64,000 nt of DNA. Source: Collinsella sp. GTDB lineage: Bacteria > Actinomycetota > Coriobacteriia > Coriobacteriales > Coriobacteriaceae. Below the pieces are notes generated by a model that saw only the letters and a list, made by a program, of their open reading frames with translations, ran no database searches and was not told where the DNA came from. This document shows positions 50,226 through 58,990 of the stretch, piece by piece. The stretch covers positions 1 through 64,000 of the forward strand of contig DXZR01000003.1 in NCBI GenBank assembly GCA_019419555.1. The letters run 5' to 3'. A program made the position numbers and the translations under genes. Every line of letters begins with the position of its first letter. Position 1 is the stretch's first letter.

Positions 50226-51748
50226 TGGCGTTCGAGACGTTTGCCGTTCACGCGGCCTGCATCCGCGGCGTCGAGGCGATTCCCGTCACGGTCGAGGTCT
50301 CGCTTGCCGGCGGCGTTCCGGGCATCCAAATGCTCGGCATTCCGAGTATGGAGGTGATGGAGTCGCGCGGTCGTATTCGCTGCGCGATGCGCTCCGCCGG
50401 GTTCGAGATCCCGCGCTCGGGCATTACGGTCAATCTGGCGCCCGGCGATATCCGCAAGACCGGTAGCGGCTTTGATCTGCCCATCGCCATCGCGGTATTG
50501 GCGGCCGATGGGCAGATTCCCCGCGACAACCTCGATCGTTGTCTTATCGCTGGTGAGCTTGGCTTGGACGGTACGGTGCTTCCTGTCAAGGGCGAGGTGG
50601 CGTTTCAGTTATTGGCGCGTGATTTGGGGCTGTCCTTTATCGCCGGCAGGTCAGACCAGCATGTGCCACTCGCGGGCGTGGATTGCGGATTCATCGATCA
50701 TTTGTCTCAGCTTGCTCATGGTATGGGCGATGCCGCGCGGCACTACCTGGATTCTGAAGGGCCTGAGGCGACCTTTGAGCCTGAGCTCGACTATGCCGAC
50801 GTGCTGGGGCAGGAAGTCGCTAAACGCGGCATGGCGCTTGCGGCGGCAGGAGAACTCGGCTTGCTCATGATCGGGTCTCCGGGATCGGGCAAGACGATGC
50901 TCGCACGCCGTATGACCGGCATCCTGCCCGAGCTTTCCGTTGAGGATCAGCAGGAGGCACTGTGCATCCATTCGGTTTTGGGTGAGAACATTGATGGCTT
51001 GTTGGCGGGGCACCGCCCCTTCCGCAGTCCCCACCACAGTATTTCGACCGCAGGCCTTATCGGCGGCGGGCGCCCGGTGCACCCGGGTGAGATCAGCCTT
51101 GCTCATGGCGGCGTGCTCTTTTTGGACGAGCTTGCCGAGTTTCCCACTGGCGTGCTGCAGACGCTGCGTCAGCCCATCGAGCGCGGCTACGTGAGGATCG
51201 TACGCGTCGACGGGGCTTTTACCTTCCCGTCGCGCTTTCAGCTGCTGGCTGCGAGCAATCCCTGCCCCTGCGGCTTTTTGGGCGATCGCGAGGTGCCGTG
51301 TCGCTGCTCGGCGGCGATGGTCGAGCGCTATCGGTCTAAACTGCGCGGTCCTTTGGCCGACCGTATCGACATGATGATCGATGTGACCCGTCCCGACCCT
51401 CAAGTGATTATCGAGGGTGCGGAGGGCATGTCGTCGGCCGAGTTACGTGACTACGTTGTGCGCGGTCGCGCCTTTCGCGCTTGGCGCGAATCCCGCATGG
51501 ACGATGCGGATGCCGAGGCCGAGGATGACGAGACACGGTCCATTGACGGCGTCGTTTCGACCTTTGAGCTCGATGATGCGGCGGAGAAGTGTGTGCTCGG
51601 CCTGTCGAAGCGCACGCATCTCACAGGGCGTGGCATCGTGCGCCTTGTTCGCATTGCGCGCACGATCGCAGATGTCGCCGAGAGCGAGCAGGTGACGCAG
51701 GACCACGTGCTCGAGGCGGCGATGTACCAGGGAAGGAGGGACCAATGA
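50225..51748 (+). CDS. comM: YifB/ComM Mg chelatase-like AAA+ ATPase
   Basis: A 507-aa hexameric helicase-like protein that promotes branch migration in natural transformation. N-terminal Lon-S5-like fold (VEVSLAGGVPGIQMLGIP, SGFDLPIAIAVLA), Walker A GSPGSGKT, GGVLFLDELAEF (Walker B), the zinc-like CPCGFLGD...CRC segment, and arginine-finger region PLADRIDM. ATG 50225 overlaps the yraN stop; its own stop overlaps dprA. Presence with dprA hints at DNA uptake or recombination capacity. Confidence 0.94.
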   Translation: MAFETFAVHAACIRGVEAIPVTVEVSLAGGVPGIQMLGIPSMEVMESRGRIRCAMRSAGFEIPRSGITVNLAPGDIRKTGSGFDLPIAIAVLAADGQIPRDNLDRCLIAGELGLDGTVLPVKGEVAFQLLARDLGLSFIAGRSDQHVPLAGVDCGFIDHLSQLAHGMGDAARHYLDSEGPEATFEPELDYADVLGQEVAKRGMALAAAGELGLLMIGSPGSGKTMLARRMTGILPELSVEDQQEALCIHSVLGENIDGLLAGHRPFRSPHHSISTAGLIGGGRPVHPGEISLAHGGVLFLDELAEFPTGVLQTLRQPIERGYVRIVRVDGAFTFPSRFQLLAASNPCPCGFLGDREVPCRCSAAMVERYRSKLRGPLADRIDMMIDVTRPDPQVIIEGAEGMSSAELRDYVVRGRAFRAWRESRMDDADAEAEDDETRSIDGVVSTFELDDAAEKCVLGLSKRTHLTGRGIVRLVRIARTIADVAESEQVTQDHVLEAAMYQGRRDQ

Positions 51749-52680
51749 TGGCTGAGGGGACCTTCGAGCTGCATCCAGGTGACGCGTTGTATCCCGAGAC
51801 CGTTTTGGAGCTTTCTGATGTACCTCAGACGCTCTATGTGCGCGGCAACCCCGAGGCGCTTTCGACGCCCGCGCTCTCCATCATCGGTGCGCGAAAGGCC
51901 TCGCCGTATGGTCTTGCCGTGGCAGAGCTTGCGGCGAAGGTGGCGGTTGAGGCGGGAGTGACGGTAGTTTCGGGCGGTGCGGTCGGTTGTGACCAGGCCT
52001 CGGGTTGGGCTGCGGTCAACGCCGGCGGCAAACACGTTGTGGTGCTGGGGACGGGCGCCGACGTGGTCTACCCGCGTTCGAGCGCGGGGCTGATTACGCG
52101 CACGCTTGATACGGGTGGCGCGGTCGTGTCGATCTCTCCGTGGGGCATGGGTCCGCGCAAGTTCGCCTTTCCGCGCCGCAATCGCGTAATCGCGGCCCTG
52201 TCGCAAGCCCTCTTTGTATCCGAGGCGGGTATGCCTTCTGGGACGTTTTCCACAGCCGAGGCTGCTATGGATTTGGGGCGCGAACTTCTTGCCGTGCCGG
52301 GGTCGATCCTATCGCCCGAGTCGCGTGGCACGAATTACCTCATTGCGAACGGTGCCTGCTGCATCGTCGACGAGGAATCTATCGAGATGGCTATCTCACG
52401 CATCTACGGAACCCTGCGCTACTCGCGCCCCGATGCTCCCGGCATTGCCGACCTGGATCCAACGCAGCAGACCGTGATGCATGCGCTCATCGCCTCTCCG
52501 CTCAAGGTCGACGACATCGCGGCGCTCGTCTCGCTCGATGCTGTCGGCGTACTCAAACTCTTGGGTTCGCTTGAACTCGAGGGTCTTATCGAGCGCATGA
52601 TGGATGGAAGGTATGCGCCCTCCAAGTTTGCCCTTCACGCCCAGACACCCTTCGGTCACAATGGAAAACGTGTCAATTAG
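51745..52680 (+). CDS. dprA: DNA-processing protein DprA
   Basis: A 311-aa recombination mediator loading RecA on single-stranded DNA. The Rossmann-like core is clear: LYVRGNPEALSTPALSIIGAR, VSGGAVGCDQASGWAAV, VVVLGTGADVVYPRSS, FPRRNRVIAALSQALFVSEAG and VPGSILSPESRGTNYLIANGA. A winged-helix DML1-like domain ends the protein. ATG 51745 (or 51748) with GGAAGGAGGG. The N-terminal SAM domain of longer DprAs is missing. Confidence 0.94.
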   Translation: MMAEGTFELHPGDALYPETVLELSDVPQTLYVRGNPEALSTPALSIIGARKASPYGLAVAELAAKVAVEAGVTVVSGGAVGCDQASGWAAVNAGGKHVVVLGTGADVVYPRSSAGLITRTLDTGGAVVSISPWGMGPRKFAFPRRNRVIAALSQALFVSEAGMPSGTFSTAEAAMDLGRELLAVPGSILSPESRGTNYLIANGACCIVDEESIEMAISRIYGTLRYSRPDAPGIADLDPTQQTVMHALIASPLKVDDIAALVSLDAVGVLKLLGSLELEGLIERMMDGRYAPSKFALHAQTPFGHNGKRVN

Positions 52681-52694
52681 AAAGGTGTTTGCAG

Positions 52695-54032
52695 ATGCAG
52701 TTCGATCAGGTGACAGTTATCGGTGGCGGTCTGGCGGGTTCGGAGTGCGCGATCCAGCTGGCAGATCGCGGTTTTGCCGTAAAGCTGTGCGAGATGCGCC
52801 CCCAGGTGAGCTCCCCGGCTCACCATACCGATCACCTGGCAGAGCTCGTCTGCTCGAATTCGTTTAAGTCGACCCGTCCGGATTCCGCGGCTGGTTTGCT
52901 GAAGGCCGAGCTTGAGCGCATGGGTTCAGTCCTGCTCGATTGCGCCCATCGCGCGGCTGTTCCCGCCGGTGGCGCCTTGGCGGTCGACCGCGTCAAGTTT
53001 TCCGAGCTTGTCGAGGCCGAGGTTGCCGCTCGTCCCAATATCGAGGTCGTGCACGGTGAGGTCACACAGATTCCCGAGGGTCACGTGGTCATTGCCGCGG
53101 GCCCGCTGTGTTCACCGGCGCTGAGCGAAGAGGTTATGAAGCTCGTCGGTGGCGATGCCCTGGCATTCTTTGATGCGGCGGCGCCGATCGTCGATGCCTC
53201 CACGCTCGATATGGACGTGCTGTTCTCGCAGTCGCGCTACGAGGAGCAGGGGAGCGGCGACTATCTCAACGCTCCGCTCAACAAGGAGGAGTACGAGGCC
53301 TTTATCGAGGCGCTTACCACGGCCGACCGCGTGGTGCTCAAAGACTTTGAGGGCGGCGATCTGTTCCAAGCCTGCCAGCCTGCCGAGGAAGTTGCGCGCA
53401 CCGGCAAGGACGCCATTCGCTTTGGCGCCATGAAGCCCGTCGGCCTCACCGACCCGCGTACCGGACGTCGCCCCTGGGCGGCGATTCAGCTGCGTGCCGA
53501 GAACAAGGAGAAGACCGCCTATAACCTGGTGGGCTTCCAGACCAACTTGACCTTTGGCGAGCAGAAGCGCGTCTTCCATATGGTGCCGGGCCTGGAGAAC
53601 GCTGAGTTCTTCCGCTACGGTGTCATGCACCGCAATACCTTTGTCGACGCCCCTCACGTGCTCGATAGCACCTTTGCCGTGCCCGGTACCGGCGTGCGCC
53701 TGGCCGGTCAGATCACCGGCACCGAGGGGTACATGGAAGCCGTGGCGACAGGTCTGCTCGCGGCGCTCAACACCTATGCCGAGGCTATCGGTGCCGCGGG
53801 CGTCGAGTTGCCGCGTGTGGGCGCCCTGGGTGCGCTCGTGGGCTATGCGACCGATCCTGCCACCGTGGGCTATCAGCCTATGCATGTCAACTTTGGCCTG
53901 GTGCCGCCACTCGAGGATGGTAAGCGCCGCAGCAAACGCGACCGCTATCAGGCTTATGCGGATCGCGCCCTCGAGGCCCTTGATGCCTACTTGGCCACGC
54001 GCTCCGACTTGTTTGGAGGCGACCGGTCATAG
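52695..54032 (+). CDS. trmFO: Methylenetetrahydrofolate--tRNA-(uracil-5-)-methyltransferase TrmFO
   Basis: A 445-aa folate- and FAD-dependent enzyme making m5U54 in tRNA. FAD motif VIGGGLAGSECA (7-18), then MRP segment CEMRPQVSSPAHHTDHLAELVCSNSFKS-like, GGALAVDRVKFSE, and GYxNAPLNKEEYEAF. C-terminal GQITGTEGYMEAVATGLLA and PATVGYQPMHVNFGLVPPL are family hallmarks. ATG 52695 with AAGGTG. Its TAG stop overlaps the probable start of xerC. Confidence 0.95.
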   Translation: MQFDQVTVIGGGLAGSECAIQLADRGFAVKLCEMRPQVSSPAHHTDHLAELVCSNSFKSTRPDSAAGLLKAELERMGSVLLDCAHRAAVPAGGALAVDRVKFSELVEAEVAARPNIEVVHGEVTQIPEGHVVIAAGPLCSPALSEEVMKLVGGDALAFFDAAAPIVDASTLDMDVLFSQSRYEEQGSGDYLNAPLNKEEYEAFIEALTTADRVVLKDFEGGDLFQACQPAEEVARTGKDAIRFGAMKPVGLTDPRTGRRPWAAIQLRAENKEKTAYNLVGFQTNLTFGEQKRVFHMVPGLENAEFFRYGVMHRNTFVDAPHVLDSTFAVPGTGVRLAGQITGTEGYMEAVATGLLAALNTYAEAIGAAGVELPRVGALGALVGYATDPATVGYQPMHVNFGLVPPLEDGKRRSKRDRYQAYADRALEALDAYLATRSDLFGGDRS

Positions 54033-54949
54033 CCTTTGACCTGTACGACACCGTCGACTCGTTTATCGCCTATATCGCACGTGTTGAGGGACTTTCTCCC
54101 AACACGGTGACGGCCTATGGCTCGAGGCTAGAGCGCTTTGCTGTCTGGTGCGAGCGCGAGAATATTGATGCTTTCGCTGCCGACGTGCGCACCATTCGTC
54201 GCTATCTTGCCGAGCTTTCGCGTGAGCAGGTGGCTCCCCGAACGCTTGCGGCGCACCTGTCGGCTATTCGATCTCTCTATCGCTGGATGGCTGCCGAGGG
54301 GATTGTCGAGGGCGATGCGGTCTCGGCGATCGCATCGCCCAAGCTGCCACGTGACCTGCCGGGCGTCCTTACGACCCAGCAGGTTGAGGCGCTGCTCAAG
54401 ACGCCTGATACCTCGACGCCCGCGGGACTGCGCGATGCGGCGATGCTTGAGTTGCTCTATGCCTCCGGCGCGCGAATCTCGGAGCTCGCGGCGCTCAACG
54501 TGGAGTCTATTGGTTGGTCCGAGCGAACGCTGCGACTTTGGGGCAAGGGGAGCAAGGAGCGTATCGTCCCTCTGTATCGTCGCGCACTCGAGGCGACGCG
54601 TCTCTATATTGAGGAGGGGAGGCCGGAGTTGCTCGCTCAGGCAAAGCGCCGTGACCCCGCTACCGGGCCGCATCCGCTGCTTATATCGGCGCGCGGCAAT
54701 CGCATGAGTGCCGCCATGCTCAGGCGGCGGTTCCATACGCTGGCGACGCTCGCCGGCATTCCGGCCGACATTGCCCCGCATGCGATGCGCCATACCTTTG
54801 CGACCGATTTGCTCGAGGGCGGTGCGGACCTGCGCTCGGTTCAAGAGCTGCTAGGTCATGCGAGCCTGTCCACGACGCAGATCTACACGCATCTCACGCC
54901 CGATCGGCTCAAACGTGCCGTGGCTCAAGCCCATCCCCGCGGCGAATAG
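54029..54949 (+). CDS. xerC: Tyrosine recombinase XerC/XerD
   Basis: About 306 aa from 54029; a site-specific recombinase resolving chromosome dimers at dif. Catalytic set: Arg in ASGARISEL, HAMRH (His-x-x-Arg), LLGHASLSTTQIYTH with the second His and the nucleophilic Tyr. The SAM-like N-terminal domain needs VDSFIAYIARVEGLSPNTV, which begins upstream of the first ATG/GTG/TTG (GTG 54107). The frame stays open back to 54029, where ATA overlaps the trmFO stop (ATAG) with GGAGG 9 bp upstream; CTG 54041 is another option. The start is therefore uncertain: 54107 would give a truncated 280-aa protein. Conserved trmFO-xerC order. Confidence 0.88.
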   Translation: MAFDLYDTVDSFIAYIARVEGLSPNTVTAYGSRLERFAVWCERENIDAFAADVRTIRRYLAELSREQVAPRTLAAHLSAIRSLYRWMAAEGIVEGDAVSAIASPKLPRDLPGVLTTQQVEALLKTPDTSTPAGLRDAAMLELLYASGARISELAALNVESIGWSERTLRLWGKGSKERIVPLYRRALEATRLYIEEGRPELLAQAKRRDPATGPHPLLISARGNRMSAAMLRRRFHTLATLAGIPADIAPHAMRHTFATDLLEGGADLRSVQELLGHASLSTTQIYTHLTPDRLKRAVAQAHPRGE

Positions 54950-54998
54950 TGGCTGGGACGTCCCGCGCCGCACTCAGGTGTGTTGTTTTGATTGCGGG

Positions 54999-55027
54999 TT
55001 GGCAGGAAGAAGCATTCCTGCTATCAT
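54999..55027 (+). promoter_or_regulatory. Promoter of rpsB-tsf with long leader
   Basis: TTGGCA (54999-55004), 17-bp spacer, TATCAT (55022-55027). About 135 nt of untranslated leader follow, with GTTGC-TTCACG-GCAAC and a CCCGG/CCGGG hairpin near 55096-55121, which may form an S2 autoregulatory leader. Confidence 0.7.
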
Positions 55028-55168
55028 TCATCGGGTTGCTTCACGGCAACATGTTTTTATCACGCACGCGCGGCTACTTCATACCGTGGTGCCCGGGCTT
55101 TGGTAGCACATGTCCGGGTTGGTTTTGGAGGATGACCCCGCGCGGAGGCAAACCACAGGAGGTTTAAC

Positions 55169-55897
55169 ATGGCTACCAAGATTAATATCCGCACCCTGCT
55201 CGAGGCCGGCTGCCACTTCGGTCACCAGACCCGTCGCTGGAACCCCAAGATGAAGCCGTTCATCTTCGGTGAGCGCAACGGCATCTATATCCTTGACCTC
55301 AAGCAGACCATCCTCGACGCCGACCAGGCCTACACTTTCGTCAAGAACGTCGCCAAGGGTGGCAACGTGCTGTTCGTCGGCACCAAGAAGCAGGCTCAGG
55401 AGGCCGTCAAGAACGCTGCTGAGCGCGCCAACATGCCTTACATCAACCAGCGTTGGCTCGGCGGTATGCTGACCAACTTCGTCACCATCCGCTCCCGCAT
55501 CAACCGCATGGAGGAGCTCGAGGCCATGGTCGAGGACGGCCGCATGGCTGTTCTTCCCAAGAAGGAGCAGGCTGTGCTCGGCAAGGAGCTCACCAAGCTC
55601 CAGACCAACCTCGGCGGCGCCCGCGACATGAAGGGTCTGCCCCAGGCTCTCTTTGTCATCGACACCAAGCGCGAGGAGAACGCCATCAAGGAGGCTCAGC
55701 GCCTGAACATCCCCGTCGTCGCTCTGATCGACACCAACTCCGATCCCGACGAGGTCGAGTACGGCATCCCCTGCAACGATGACGCTATCTCCGCTGTCAC
55801 CCTTATGTGCGAGCTCATGGCTGACGCCTGCCTCGCTGGCTCCGGCAAGGAGCAGGTCTCCGAGGCCGAGATGGCCGCTGAGCCCAAGGCCGAGTAA
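55169..55897 (+). CDS. rpsB: 30S ribosomal protein S2
   Basis: A 242-aa small-subunit protein. Opening INIRTLLEAGCHFGHQTRRWNPKMK-type, FVGTKKQAQEAV, RWLGGMLTNFVTI and FVIDTKREENAIKEAQRL are diagnostic. ATG 55169 with CAGGAGG. tsf follows after 45 bp with no terminator between, so the two are co-transcribed. Confidence 0.97.
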   Translation: MATKINIRTLLEAGCHFGHQTRRWNPKMKPFIFGERNGIYILDLKQTILDADQAYTFVKNVAKGGNVLFVGTKKQAQEAVKNAAERANMPYINQRWLGGMLTNFVTIRSRINRMEELEAMVEDGRMAVLPKKEQAVLGKELTKLQTNLGGARDMKGLPQALFVIDTKREENAIKEAQRLNIPVVALIDTNSDPDEVEYGIPCNDDAISAVTLMCELMADACLAGSGKEQVSEAEMAAEPKAE

Positions 55898-55942
55898 ATC
55901 AGTCTTAGTTAATTCTTTTTCATCTCTTTGAAAGGAACCACA

Positions 55943-56812
55943 ATGGCCCAGATTACCGCCGCTATGGTCAAGCAGCTCCGCGAGATGACCGACTCCCCGA
56001 TGATGGAGTGCAAGAAGGCTCTCGTCGAGGCTGACGGCGACATGGACGCCGCTGTCGACGTTCTGCGTAAGAACGGCCTTGCCAAGGCTGCCAAGAAGGC
56101 TGGCCGTGAGACCAACGAGGGCGCTGTCGCCGCGTTCGTCTCCGAGGATGGCAAGACCGGCGCTCTGCTCGAGCTCTCCTGCGAGACCGACTTCGTTGGC
56201 TCCAACGCCAAGTTCACTGGCTTTGCTTCCAAGGTCGCTGAGGTTGTCGCTACCACCGAGCCTGCTGACGTCGACGCTCTGCTCGAGAAGCCGATGGGCG
56301 AGGAGACCGTTTCCTCCGAGCTCACCGAGATGATTCACATCATGGGCGAGAACATGAAGATCTCCCGCTTCGCTGCCCGCAAGGCCGAGAACGGTGCGCT
56401 CGCTTCTTACATCCACATGGGTGGTAAGATCGGCGTTCTCGTCGAGTTCGCCTTCGAGAAGGCCGAGACCGCTCAGGCTGAGTCCTTCAAGACCTTCGCT
56501 CACGACGTTGCCCTTCAGGTTGCTGCCGTCGCCCCGATCTGCGCTACCCGCGATCAGGTTCCTGCCGAGACTGTCGAGCACGAGAAGCAGATCTACATGG
56601 CCCAGGCTGCCGAGTCCGGCAAGCCCGAGGCTATCCAGGAGAAGATGGCTGTCGGCCGTCTGGAGAAGTTCTACAAGCAGTCCGTGCTCACCGAGCAGGA
56701 GTTCATCAAGGACAGCTCCCTCACCATCAAGAAGTACGCTGAGCAGGTCTCCAAGGAGCTCGGCGACACCATTACCGTCGTTGCCTTTGACCGTCTGGTC
56801 CGTGGCGAGTAA
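55943..56812 (+). CDS. tsf: Elongation factor Ts
   Basis: A 289-aa guanine nucleotide exchange factor for EF-Tu. N-terminal UBA-like domain (VKQLREMTDSPMMECKKAL, then EADGDMDAAVDVLRKNGL), the core LSCETDFVGSNAKF, and HMGGKIGVLVEF. ATG 55943 with AAAGGAA; the TTG at 55928 adds only ribosome-site residues. Followed by a clear terminator. Confidence 0.97.
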   Translation: MAQITAAMVKQLREMTDSPMMECKKALVEADGDMDAAVDVLRKNGLAKAAKKAGRETNEGAVAAFVSEDGKTGALLELSCETDFVGSNAKFTGFASKVAEVVATTEPADVDALLEKPMGEETVSSELTEMIHIMGENMKISRFAARKAENGALASYIHMGGKIGVLVEFAFEKAETAQAESFKTFAHDVALQVAAVAPICATRDQVPAETVEHEKQIYMAQAAESGKPEAIQEKMAVGRLEKFYKQSVLTEQEFIKDSSLTIKKYAEQVSKELGDTITVVAFDRLVRGE

Positions 56813-56835
56813 ATAAGCTCTTGTAGCTGGTAATG

Positions 56836-56870
56836 AGCAGGCTGTGGGTTTTACTCACAGCCTGCTTTTT
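56836..56870 (+). terminator. Terminator after tsf
   Basis: Perfect 11-bp arms AGCAGGCTGTG (56836-56846) and CACAGCCTGCT (56856-56866), 9-nt loop, then TTTTC. Separates rpsB-tsf from the pyrH operon. Confidence 0.9.
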
Positions 56871-56930
56871 CATGGCTCTTCTTAGAGCCTTTGATAGAAT
56901 GTTGAGAGTTCAATCTAAAGGAGGATCGCT

Positions 56931-57653
56931 TTGTCCGACATCCGATATAAACGCGTGCTTCTTAAGCTTTCCGGCGAAGCGCTGATGGGCGACGGCCAAT
57001 ATGGCATCGACCCCAAGGTTACCGACCATCTTGCTAAGCAGGTCAAGGAGCTGCTCGCCGTTGGCCATGAGGTCGGCGTCGTTGTCGGCGGCGGCAATAT
57101 TTTCCGCGGCATGGCAGGCGCTGCCGGTGGCATGGAGCGTGCACAGGCCGACTACATGGGCATGCTGGCAACCGTTATGAACGCGCTCGCCCTGCAGGAT
57201 GCCTTCGAGCATAACGATGTTCCCTGCCGCGTGATGAGCGCTATCCAGATGAACGAGATCTGCGAGCCCTATATTCGCCGTCGCGCCATCAACCACCTTT
57301 CCAAGGGCAACGTCGTTATTTTTGCCGCCGGTTCGGGCAATCCGTACTTTACGACCGACACCGCCGCGGCTCTTCGTGCGTGCGAGATCGGCGCCGAGAT
57401 TCTGATTAAAGCCACCAAGGTTGACGGCATCTACGACAAAGATCCCGTCAAGTGCGCCGACGCCGTCCGTTTTGACAAGATTACCTATCACGAGGTTCTC
57501 GTCCGCGGTCTGCAGGTTATGGATTCCACGGCTACGGCACTGTGCCAGGACAACCGTATGCCGATTTTGGTCCTCAACATCGATGGCGAGGACACCGTCA
57601 AGCGCGCGCTTTCGGGTGAGCCCGTCGGCACGCTCGTCTATCAGGAGGATTAA
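56931..57653 (+). CDS. pyrH: UMP kinase
   Basis: A 240-aa hexameric amino-acid-kinase-fold enzyme phosphorylating UMP. LLKLSGEALMG at the N terminus, VVVGGGNIFRG, DYMGMLATVMNALALQ and the DGIYDKDPVK region identify it. TTG 56931 with AAAGGAGG. Followed by frr after 2 bp. The upstream gap has a weak TAGAAT (56895-56900) that could be a -10. Confidence 0.96.
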   Translation: MSDIRYKRVLLKLSGEALMGDGQYGIDPKVTDHLAKQVKELLAVGHEVGVVVGGGNIFRGMAGAAGGMERAQADYMGMLATVMNALALQDAFEHNDVPCRVMSAIQMNEICEPYIRRRAINHLSKGNVVIFAAGSGNPYFTTDTAAALRACEIGAEILIKATKVDGIYDKDPVKCADAVRFDKITYHEVLVRGLQVMDSTATALCQDNRMPILVLNIDGEDTVKRALSGEPVGTLVYQED

Positions 57654-57655
57654 GC

Positions 57656-58192
57656 ATGGCAGAGAACATCACCGCCCATATGGACAAGTCGCTCGAGTCC
57701 CTCAAGCATAACTTCTCCAAGGTCCGTACCGGCCGCGCCAATGCCAACATTCTGTCCGACATCACCGTCGATTATTACGGTGTTCCCACGCCGGTCACGC
57801 AGGTTGCCGCCGTCAAGACCCCCGAGGCCCACATGCTGCTCATCGAGCCGTGGGACAAGGCACTCATCAACGCTATCGTCAAGGCCATCGGCGCTTCCGA
57901 TCTGGGTATTACCCCCAACTCCGATGGCACCGTCGTTCGTCTGCCGTTCCCGGCTCCAACCGAGGAGCGCCGTCGCGAGCTCGTCAAGGAGTGCCGCGAG
58001 TACGCCGAGCAGGCCAAGGTGTCTATCCGTAACATCCGTCGCGACTTCAACAACAAGCTCGAGCGCGATGAGGAGCTCACCGAGGACGATGTCCGTCGCG
58101 AGCAGGCTAAGGTCCAGAAGCACACCGATGAGTATGTCGCCAAGGTCGAGGAGCTTCTGAAGGAAAAAGAAGCCGAGGTCATGGAGATCTAA
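57656..58192 (+). CDS. frr: Ribosome recycling factor
   Basis: A 178-aa tRNA-mimic that splits post-termination ribosomes with EF-G. Landmarks: LKHNFSKVRTGRANANIL, YYGVPTPVTQVA, GITPNSDGTVVRLPFPAPTEERR and the C-terminal coiled coil. Slightly shorter than the common 185 aa at the N terminus. ATG 57656. Coupled to pyrH and uppS. Confidence 0.96.
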   Translation: MAENITAHMDKSLESLKHNFSKVRTGRANANILSDITVDYYGVPTPVTQVAAVKTPEAHMLLIEPWDKALINAIVKAIGASDLGITPNSDGTVVRLPFPAPTEERRRELVKECREYAEQAKVSIRNIRRDFNNKLERDEELTEDDVRREQAKVQKHTDEYVAKVEELLKEKEAEVMEI

Positions 58193-58193
58193 G

Positions 58194-58988
58194 GTGCAAT
58201 ACGACGAGCATAAACTGGTCGAGTACTTTGCCGACGCCCCTGCGGGCGTCGGTTTTTCCGACCTTGACCTCAATAACATTCCGCACCATATCTCGTGCAT
58301 CATGGACGGCAACGGTCGTTGGGCCACGTCGCGCGGTCTTGCACGCACTGAGGGCCACAAGGCGGGTATCGTCTCGCTGCGCGAGATCATTACCTCCTGC
58401 GTGCGCCTGGGCGTCGACGTGCTTTCGGCCTATGCGTTTTCTACCGAAAACTGGAACCGCCCGCAGCATGAGGTCAACGTCTTGATGCACCTGTTTGCCA
58501 AGACGTTCATCGACGAGTTGCCGCTTCTGAAGCGCGAAAACGTGCGCGTTGTCTTTTTGGGTGATATTTCCGCGCTGCCCAAGAAGACCCGCGACGTTTT
58601 TGAACGCGGTCTTGCCGAGTGCGCCGATCACACCGGTATGACGCTGGCGCTTGCCGTCAACTACGGCGCGCGTGCCGAGATTACCCGCGCTGTCCGTCAG
58701 ATCGCGCTCGACGTTGCCGCCGGTAAGATTGATCCTGCCGCAATTGATGACGACATGGTGGCTTCTCACCTTTATACCGCCGGTCTTCCCGATCCTGAGC
58801 TTGTGATTCGCACCTCTGGTGAGCTGCGCCTTTCGAACTATCTGCTGTGGCAGGTGGCTTATTCCGAGTTCTACGTCACCGATACCTATTGGCCCGACTT
58901 TGATCGTTGGGGCCTTGTCGACGCCATTTTGGCCTATCAGGGCCGTGACCGTAGGTTTGGTGGACTGAGCAAGACCGAGGAGGCTTAA
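58194..58988 (+). CDS. uppS: Isoprenyl transferase (undecaprenyl diphosphate synthase)
   Basis: A 264-aa cis-prenyltransferase making the C55 lipid carrier for cell-wall sugars. Catalytic HISCIMDGNGRWA (Asp38), then GHKAGI, FSTENWNRP, and the C-terminal RTSGELRLSNYLLWQ. GTG 58194 follows the frr stop by 1 bp. Supplies carrier for the mre/rod machinery and polysaccharide genes. Confidence 0.95.
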   Translation: MQYDEHKLVEYFADAPAGVGFSDLDLNNIPHHISCIMDGNGRWATSRGLARTEGHKAGIVSLREIITSCVRLGVDVLSAYAFSTENWNRPQHEVNVLMHLFAKTFIDELPLLKRENVRVVFLGDISALPKKTRDVFERGLAECADHTGMTLALAVNYGARAEITRAVRQIALDVAAGKIDPAAIDDDMVASHLYTAGLPDPELVIRTSGELRLSNYLLWQVAYSEFYVTDTYWPDFDRWGLVDAILAYQGRDRRFGGLSKTEEA

Positions 58989-58990
58989 TC

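Noticed and set aside
54954..54963. GGGACGTCCC palindrome after xerC as a terminator or dif site
   Set aside because: No T tract and no 28-bp dif-like arrangement; probably chance.
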